Shown one piece after another: positions 57,596-64,000 of a stretch of DNA of 64,000 nucleotides (the first letter of the stretch is position 1; every line of letters starts with the position of its first letter). The notes beneath the pieces are model-generated. The model was given only the letters and a program-made list of their open reading frames with translations. It did not search any database and had not been told where the DNA came from. Made by a program: the position numbers and the translations under genes. The stretch comes from Lepas anatifera (Eukaryota; Arthropoda; Thecostraca; Lepadidae). The stretch lies in NCBI GenBank assembly GCA_034440635.1, contig JAOTON010001276.1:124001-188000 (forward strand). Reading direction: 5' to 3'.

Positions 57596-60410
57596 AATGG
57601 CCAAATAGACACCACAAAAGCCATATTTGAGGCTAAAACGACCCCTACCGGTTGTCATAAACCCACAGAAAAAGGACAGAGCACTCTTGTGTCACTGCAG
57701 TGAACAGTGCACTGTACAAAACTAAATGGTGATAATTTGATATTGACTTGACGAGATAGTTTTAGGACACTGCCCATCCCATAAGAAGCCAGGAGTGCCC
57801 TTCCAATCCCGTGTGGCGACCCAATGATTTTATCCACATAACTAAACAATTTGTTAGCATCATCAATTATCTTGGCCGCACCACTCCCCGCTAACATTAA
57901 ATATCTTCCTGCTTTTTCTGTGAATTGTTTGCTCTTGAAGAGTGACGGATCCATAGGCAGATCCAGGATTGCCAATCGGAGGGGGGTACCTTCCCGGGGT
58001 CGCCATCCGGAGCAGGGGGCGCCACTTTTGACCGGAAAAATCTACCAGGTGGGCGTAAAATCCTATCGGTGAGCACCGATTTTTGCATCCTGGGGGAGGG
58101 TGGGAAGCGCCATTTCAGGCAAGTGCCATCGACCTTTCAGGGGGCGCCGTGACCATTTCAGGGGGCGCCGAGGATCTATCGGGGGGGGCTACATCTGCCC
58201 CTCCCCTTGCCCCCTGGATCTGCGTGTGGGCGGATCTAGAATTTTGGTAAGTGGGGGGAACTTGGAGCCACAGAGTGCGCACTTTACCATCAACTTTTCA
58301 CCCAAAGGGCGCCTATGGTATTCGGTTTTCGGTTGCCGTCATTTTGGTGGATCGTATTTTTAACAACGTTCTATCCTTCCCTCCCCCAGCCATAACAATT
58401 TGTACCAGCCAAGCAAGATGCCTATTTGGCGTGATATTTGAAACGATGAATTGCTAAACAGTTCAGTCCACACTTTTTTGGCACCTCTTGAAAAACTGTA
58501 ACTGCCACTAGGTCATGGAGAAATGCAAGACACCTGGGAAGATGCAACAGCTGAACATAAAGGTACATATCTGAGAATTTTTCTATTAATGAAGAGGGGT
58601 TAAGTTTATTTTAATATCAAATATGATAAGCATCATTTTGCCTTTCCACGTGGCCAAGATTCGTAAGATAATGGTGAGAGGACATTGAAAATAATCGCAG
58701 CGGGAGTGAACCTGGCCTGTGCGCTGTCCCAGAAAATCATCTCAGCGGAAAAGCTTTTTACATTGTAGGAAACACAAGCCGGACTTTAACCCACATTATT
58801 AATTGCTCCTAAAAAATTATGTTTGAACCAGACGGCAGACTCAAGGAGATATAAGGAAAATTGAAACGTTAAGATAAACACAGAATGAAGTATGTGGGCA
58901 TTTTCCATCGACCTTTATCTATATTCTTCAATTCATCAGCATGGGAGAATTGCTCTTGTGCGTGAAATTTCGAGAGGTGTTAAGATAATTTTGGTAGCCA
59001 TGTGATTGAATGCTGAAATAGATCACGACAGGAATAGGCATGTGTGATTTGTGATATAAATGGGACCTACTAGAATAAAAAAAACAATTTCAACGTGCCC
59101 ATGTACAGGGGCGCAACTTTATGTTTTCGATTGGGGGGGCACCCGGCTCTAAAGGGGGCCCGTACATGATGGGGGGCCCGTACATGATGGGGGGCCCGTA
59201 TTTTTTTAATGAAAATGTGACCGAAAAAACGTATTTTCGACCGTTTGTTGTCGAAAACTGACTGCAAAGGATAAATAACAATTTTTAGCGCGCTATTCGT
59301 CACTGTTCCTGATTTGCACTATTTAGCCCAAAAAGAAGTCAGAAGACCCAATCTTTTGAACGAGCTGCCAAACTATGTAAGGATATTGGCAAGTAGGTGT
59401 CTACTTACCGTATTCGTCGTCCACGCGGGATGCTCTCCTCCGGAGGTACAACGGGATCAGCCCCGGACGACGCAGGAGGGATGGATGCTGGAGGGTCTTT
59501 TAGCAAACGGGATCCGGCTGGTGGGCTGGCCGAGGAAGGTAATGATCAGGAAAAGAAGGATTGGAATTACAACCTTACTTTACCGTTTTGCTGGAAACTA
59601 TACACATTGCACTTTTCCGAGTTAGTTTTAAATTGGGGTTTTAATTTTTTGCGGTCGATAAATGAACGTAGCTTGCAAAGTACCAAAAATAGTAGTGATA
59701 TGAACTACTTTAAGTGGACGCGTACGTTGCTAGATATTAAATGCAAATATGATCGAGGTCATTTTATAACAGTTTGCAAAATTAGCAAGACGATTCTAGA
59801 TTCATATGTTACCTGAAAAATGAAAAAAGTTTGGGTAGTTTTGCCAGAGCAGCCCCTCGGTATTGAATGTTCTTTGTTTTACGCTTTTGTGCACCCGACT
59901 TATGTTTATACTGTCCAACCATTTTAACATTCACACCTGGAACGAAATCGCATTATCGCGAATAATTTGATACAAATGGAAGGTAGAGTGCGAAATTCCT
60001 ATATCAGCGGGGATACTGATATTTATGTTACATGATCAAGACACCTTTTTCTGATCCATTCACCTTGCCAGTTTATGACATTTTACAACACTGGGTACCG
60101 GTCAAGGGGTACTATGAATTGGTGGTACTGCCTATTTCCCTTTACAATCCTCATATAGGATCAGTACAAAAGGAATGGGGGCCTACCATTTCTCACGCCC
60201 CATCCATTTTTCCCCGAATGTTCCAGGAGGCATGGGACCGGCCGCACGTTACCCGGGAAAACCACAGGGGGCCCGCAAGCATGGCAGGGGGCCGGTTTCG
60301 GCAACAGGGAGCACGGATACACTACCTGGGGCACGAAACTGCTCACAAATAAGGAACTCCTGCAAATACGCGACTAACACAACAGCTTCAGTTTCTGCAC
60401 GATATTCTTA
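57596..60410. other. Mostly unique DNA with G-rich transposon-like ends, no gene supported
   Basis: A 106-codon minus-strand frame (57,975-57,655) contains SKQFTEKAGRYLMLAGSGAA and GIGRALLASYGMGSVLK; composition looks protein-like, but I do not recognise it. G-rich phrases (GGGGGCGCC, GGCGGATCTAG near 57,955-58,250; GGGGGGCCCGTACATGAT duplicated near 59,153-59,195) resemble ends of degenerate DNA elements. The AT-rich stretch 58,450-60,000 shows nothing I can name. Confidence 0.4.
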
Positions 60411-61990
60411 GACTACAAGGGGTCCAGACAGACCACAGAGGGCCTGAGCACACCAAAGGGGCCGGGCAGACCACAGGAACCCAGAAACCATAGGACGCCG
60501 GTAAGCCCAAAAGGGGCCCGAGCAGACCACACACAGCTAGCAATTTGGATGGACTCTGCCCGATATATGCTGGGCTTTGACTGGGCAGAGCCCGCGTACA
60601 TGGGCTCAGCCCAGGTCCGGCTCCGCTGCGCCTGGGCAGAACCCATGGTCAAGCAAGACCGGGCTCTACCGCTCGGGCAAGTTGTCATCCACCGACCTAA
60701 TGTCGGGCTCAGCCCGAGTCTATGTGGCTCAGCTATGAGTCTTAGGGCTCGGGCAGAGCCCGGCCCAGCCCGCTCTGGGCCCGGTCGGAATTGCTGGCTG
60801 GACAGCGGGCCCGGGCAGACCACACGGGGCCTGGACAGATGAAAGGACCCGGGCAGACCACAGGGATCCGAGCAGAACACAGGGGCCGGGCTAGCCACAG
60901 AGGGGCCACAGTCTGGAAAGTATGGCAGCAGACCCGAAGAGTCCGCACCAGCCTTGTAGATTTTTCGCACCACCAGCAGCCTGAAATTCACACCAAGCAT
61001 TGGTGAGAAATTTCACTGACCCGGAAATTTCGATGCATTTACCAGTTTCTCCCTTCTCAGACCTCTGTGGCTGTTTGATTTGAGCTCCCTCGCACCATAC
61101 AGCAAAAGTGGGCATTTGTTTGCGTCAAAGTTCGAACCACTTGAAGGGTGTCCGCACCACGAGATCTCGCCAAAAATGCCATACTTTGCAGACTGGGAGG
61201 GGCCCGGGCAAACCACAGAGGGCTCGCGCAGACAAAAGGGGCCCGAACGGACAAAAGGGGGTCCGCAGAGGCCTTAAAGAGGCCCGGACAGACCAAAAGG
61301 GTTCCGGGAAAACCACAGGAGGCCCGGGCAGACCACAAGGGGCTCGATCAGAACAAAATGGGCACTAGCAGACAAGGGGTCCGTGCAGACCAAATGGGAT
61401 CCGGCCAGTCTGCAAAGTATGGGAGCAGGCCAGACGAGTCGCACCAGCCATCCAAAATTATCGCACCACCAGCCTAAAAAATCGCACCAATCTGCCATAT
61501 ACCAGGGAGAAAAACGCACACATTCCTACCCACACAATGCAATAGTTCCTCTCTTATTAGTTAGTTAAGGACTTTTTATAAGGCCCCTCCTGTGTCTTCC
61601 TAACTATTCAGTCATTATTTTATTTAGTTTTCAGTGTCAACTTCCTCGCACCAGTCCTGCAAATTCGCACCAGGCTGATAAAATTCGCACCACTCGCTCC
61701 TGTCTCCAAGGGCACTCACACCGACGAGATCTCGTCGAAAATGCCATACTTTGCACACTGGGGCCCGGGCACACCACAGGGGCCCGGACAGGCCACAGGG
61801 GGCCCGGTCAGACCAATAGGGGTCCGGGATACCACAGGGGCCCGGGATACCACAGGGGCCCGCATGGCAAGCATGGCAGAGGCTGGTTGCAGTTACACGA
61901 ACCGCATCCATGGCAGGCCCATCTGCATCCACAGGGTATTAACTACTGGGAGTAGGGACCCGGCTGCAGCCACCAGGGGGCGGGGCGAAT
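60411..61990. repeat. GGGCCC minisatellite inside a dispersed repeat
   Basis: Units of about 17-25 bases around GGCCCGGGCAGACCACAGG cover 60,411-60,900, 61,190-61,400 and 61,760-61,870. Between them are copies of a dispersed repeat (ACGAGATCTCG, ATGCCATACTTTGCA, ACCACCAGCC) also present at 49,440-49,870 in reverse. Open frames rich in Arg, Gly and Pro are artefacts. Confidence 0.7.
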
Positions 61991-62196
61991 GGGGTGGCCA
62001 CCAGGGCGGGGGGCGAATGGGGCAGCCACCCCTTAAACCCAAGAGCCTCTGAGGACGAAATGCTGCCACCAAACCCTCCCCTCCCCCAGGATGCGACGAT
62101 TGGTCGCCCTTTGGGTGAAAAGTGCGCCCTTCGGGTGGCTAAGTGCCACCCTGTCCCCTGAGGCTTTGCCCCTACCTGTATAACAGTGGTTGACAG
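61991..62196. other. Short spacer
   Basis: G/C-rich tail of the preceding repeat, then unique sequence up to the palindrome. Nothing recognised. Confidence 0.5.
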
Positions 62197-62225
62197 ATAT
62201 TAACACTTAAACCAGCACAGCAGGC

Positions 62226-62266
62226 AGATGAACGCGTTTCGACAAAAATTGTCTTCTTCAGCATCT
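62226..62266 (-). ncRNA. Hammerhead ribozyme-like motif, minus copy
   Basis: Reverse complement of the plus copy at 62,933-62,973 with the same core. See that entry for the fold. Confidence 0.6.
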
Positions 62267-62932
62267 ATGGTAGGAGGGATAAGGAACCCGTCATCAAGAC
62301 ATTCAGCAGTTTCATCGTTTGGATTTTTGTGCAAAATTATCGTGCGATAGAAATATAAAGGCACCGTTTTTGAGGATATTCCAATAATGCTTCTTGAATT
62401 ATTCTAAAATGTATACAAGCAAGCTTCGATATGAGACAATCTAGCTTTATCACTTGTTTTAAATAATGTTCTATTTTTATTTTATCATCATTATTGTTTT
62501 TGTTATTATTATATAAAACTTTTTCCTCTCTTTGCTTAACCAACTCCTAATACAGCCGCAGATTTTGCCCATTTCATGAAGCCTGGCCTAAGATTAAAAT
62601 TTTTAATCTTAGGCCAGGCTTCATGAAATGGGCAAAATCTGCGGCTGTATTAGGAGTTGGTTAAGCAAAGAGAGGAAAAAGTTTTATATAATAATAACAA
62701 AAACAATAATGATGATACAATAAAAATAGAACATTATTTAAAACAAGTGATAAAGCTAGATTGTCTCATATCGAAGCTTGCTTGTATACATTTTAGAATA
62801 ATTCAAGAAGCATTATTGGAATATCCTCAAAAACGGTGCCTTTATATTTCTATCGCACGGTAATTTTGCACAAAATCCAAACGATGAAACTGCTGAATGT
62901 CTTGATGACGGGTTCCTTATCCCTCCTACCAT

Positions 62933-62973
62933 AGATGCTGAAGAAGACAATTTTTGTCGAAACGCGTTCATCT
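62933..62973 (+). ncRNA. Hammerhead ribozyme-like motif, plus copy
   Basis: Core CTGAAGA (62,938-62,944) and GAAA (62,959-62,962) are separated by a stem GACAA/TTGTC with a short T loop (helix II, with one extra A before it). AGATG (62,933-62,937) pairs with CATCT (62,969-62,973), giving helix I. After GAAA, CGCGT can form the very short helix III (A-C paired with G-U), with U as the cleavage-site base. Short helix III is typical of hammerheads in Penelope-like elements and retrozymes. Cleavage activity is inferred; the extra A and the U at the cleavage position are not ideal. Confidence 0.6.
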
Positions 62974-63003
62974 GCCTGCTGTGTTGGTTTAAGTGTTAAT
63001 ATT

Positions 63004-63097
63004 TGACCCTACCCTTACCCAAATTCTAGATACGTCACTGGCGGCCATAGGGGGCAAAAGATTCTCCAAGTCTTGGTATTTAGCCATCAGGGGAGCC
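63004..63097. other. Short spacer before the LTR
   Basis: Unique sequence; nothing recognised. The five bases before the LTR (GAGCC, 63,093-63,097) are the candidate target duplication, but the other side is outside the window. Confidence 0.5.
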
Positions 63098-63964
63098 TGT
63101 AACGAAAATTTATTAACTACTTAACTTTAATTGCTAAATGACGCGATAATTAATGGTCCTCTAGTATGCATATTCATTTCTCGTCCCCTCCCATTATAAG
63201 TGCAGTCGCACTCAGACAAAGAGCTCTGCCAGCTACTGCGCAGCAGCCTGTCGGTTCATGACCACGGGTCCATCGTATGATGCACCCCAGCCAACGCCCT
63301 ATGACGTATCGAACGTTCATTGGCTCACGAGATCTGACGCTGGTGTCACGCCACTGTCTGGCCTTGGATTGCATCAGCATTTCATCAGCCTCCAGACCAG
63401 TGCATCGAACCATACTCTGTCGCCTATGACGTATTGTGTTGTGATTGGTCGGCGTATGTAACCAAGCCTGCCGACTCGGCGTATATAAGGAGCGCTGAGC
63501 CAGCGTCCCTCAGACACTTCATAGATAGATGAGTATGAGATGCAGTGTTGCACCGTAGTACTAGGCAGTATTATGCCAAGTCAGCCCAGAGCAGCTGAGA
63601 GACTTTAGAGAGACATGCAGAGACAGTGAGAGGAAGTGCAGTGATAGAGATACCTGTGTGTGTATAAGGACAGCCACAGATCAGCAGATGTGAGTACAGA
63701 CTGATGAGCTCAGCTCATAGTGAGACAGACGCCCACAGTGCCGCAGAAGATAGCATGTCAGTAGAGTGATGAAGGACTTGTAAGGTCAAGAACAGACAAG
63801 AGAGTGTTGGAACTTTGGCTAAGTTGCATCACCTGTTCACAACGCCAGGTGCAAATAAATCGACAATTAAGGAAACAACGTATCTTCGTCGAAGTACGAT
63901 TAGAGGTCCTACCAACTTGAAAACCATCATTCACAGCCATACCTAAGAGCACTTCTAGGTAACA
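63098..63964 (+). mobile_element. Probable 5' LTR of an LTR retrotransposon running off the window
   Basis: Starts TGTAACG and ends GGTAACA, the TG...CA form with short inverted ends. U3 contains two TGACGTAT sites (near 63,302 and 63,427), ATTGG boxes (near 63,319 and 63,443) and a TATA box (TATATAA, 63,482-63,488). AATAAA is at 63,854-63,859, about 370 bases after the TATA box, so an R/U5 region is plausible. A primer-binding-like stretch follows within six bases. Only one LTR is visible, so a solo LTR is excluded only by that stretch. Confidence 0.7.
63482..63488 (+). promoter_or_regulatory. TATA box of the LTR-like promoter
   Basis: TATATAA preceded by GGCG and followed by GGAGCGC, with CCAAT and CRE-like sites upstream. 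Transcription would start near 63,510-63,520. Confidence 0.6.
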
Positions 63965-64000
63965 AAAAGATTTGGCTTCGTGACCCGGATTGAATTACAT
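63965..64000 (+). other. Leader with primer-binding-site-like sequence
   Basis: TTTGGCTTCGTGACCCGG starts at 63,971, six bases after the LTR end. Similar TTTGG...GTGACCCGGAT leaders follow the 5' LTR of some Ty3-like and BEL-like elements as I remember them; the tRNA is not identified. Confidence 0.45.

Larger units (their letters stand above)
62197..63003. mobile_element. Near-perfect 0.8-kb palindrome, Penelope-like terminal repeats in inverted pair
   Basis: Arms 62,197-62,599 and 62,601-63,003 are reverse complements with only a few differences, and the axis at 62,600 has no loop (AAGATTAAAA then TTTTAATCTT). Each arm carries, near its outer end, a hammerhead-like motif of the kind found in the pseudo-LTRs of Penelope-like retroelements. 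The mirrored 69-codon frames in the arms have no recognisable domain. Near identity of the arms suggests recent origin or gene conversion. Confidence 0.7.

Noticed and set aside
62337..62863. Two mirrored 69-codon frames in the 62.2-63.0 kb palindrome
   Set aside because: They are the same sequence in both arms, Asn/Lys-rich from AT-rich DNA, with no recognisable domain.

Overview
The window looks like a repeat-dense intergenic stretch of an invertebrate animal nuclear genome. RNase H-bearing I-group non-LTR retrotransposons, a tRNA-derived SINE, a spliced DDE transposon, satellite arrays and Penelope-type hammerhead motifs all point to a metazoan. The (GAT)n and (AAC)n tails of the LINEs remind me of arthropods and chelicerates, but that is only a weak impression. 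I see no conventional host gene. Nearly everything that can be named is a mobile element or a tandem repeat.

The dominant structure is one very large imperfect palindrome. Its left arm runs from the window edge to about 26,030 and its right arm from there to about 48,990, with the axis inside a satellite array that reverses orientation. From outside inward the shared order is: TGTC tetranucleotide array with an embedded SINE; a TTAA-flanked MITE; a G-rich minisatellite; unique DNA; a diverged second MITE copy; a LINE fragment (LINE-D); a nearly full ORF2-type LINE (LINE-A); a 330-bp unique block; and the inverted satellite core. The arms differ by scattered substitutions and by arm-specific insertions. 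The left arm has LINE-B (10,206-11,286) and LINE-C (11,805-18,522). The right arm has a 2.6-kb AT-rich element (27,724-30,348) and a 5.27-kb DNA transposon (36,787-42,056), and it lacks about 3.1 kb present on the left. Each arm therefore serves as the empty-site control for insertions in the other.

The two clearest insertions are these. First, a DDE transposon in the right arm has a transposase gene of three exons with matching splice phases and one homopolymer frameshift; it has about 580-bp terminal inverted repeats and a 4-bp ATCA duplication confirmed by the empty site at 5,233-5,236. Second, LINE-C is flanked by direct repeats of about 594 bp that look like an exceptionally long target-site duplication.

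Outside the palindrome (49-64 kb) lie a CR1/L2-like LINE 3' fragment, another I-group LINE with gag and a partial endonuclease, GC-rich minisatellites, a third SINE copy, a near-perfect 0.8-kb palindrome with a hammerhead-like motif in each arm, and at the edge what looks like the 5' LTR and primer-binding region of an LTR retrotransposon that continues beyond the window.

Most reading-frame breaks sit in homopolymer runs, so several elements may be more intact than this assembly shows.
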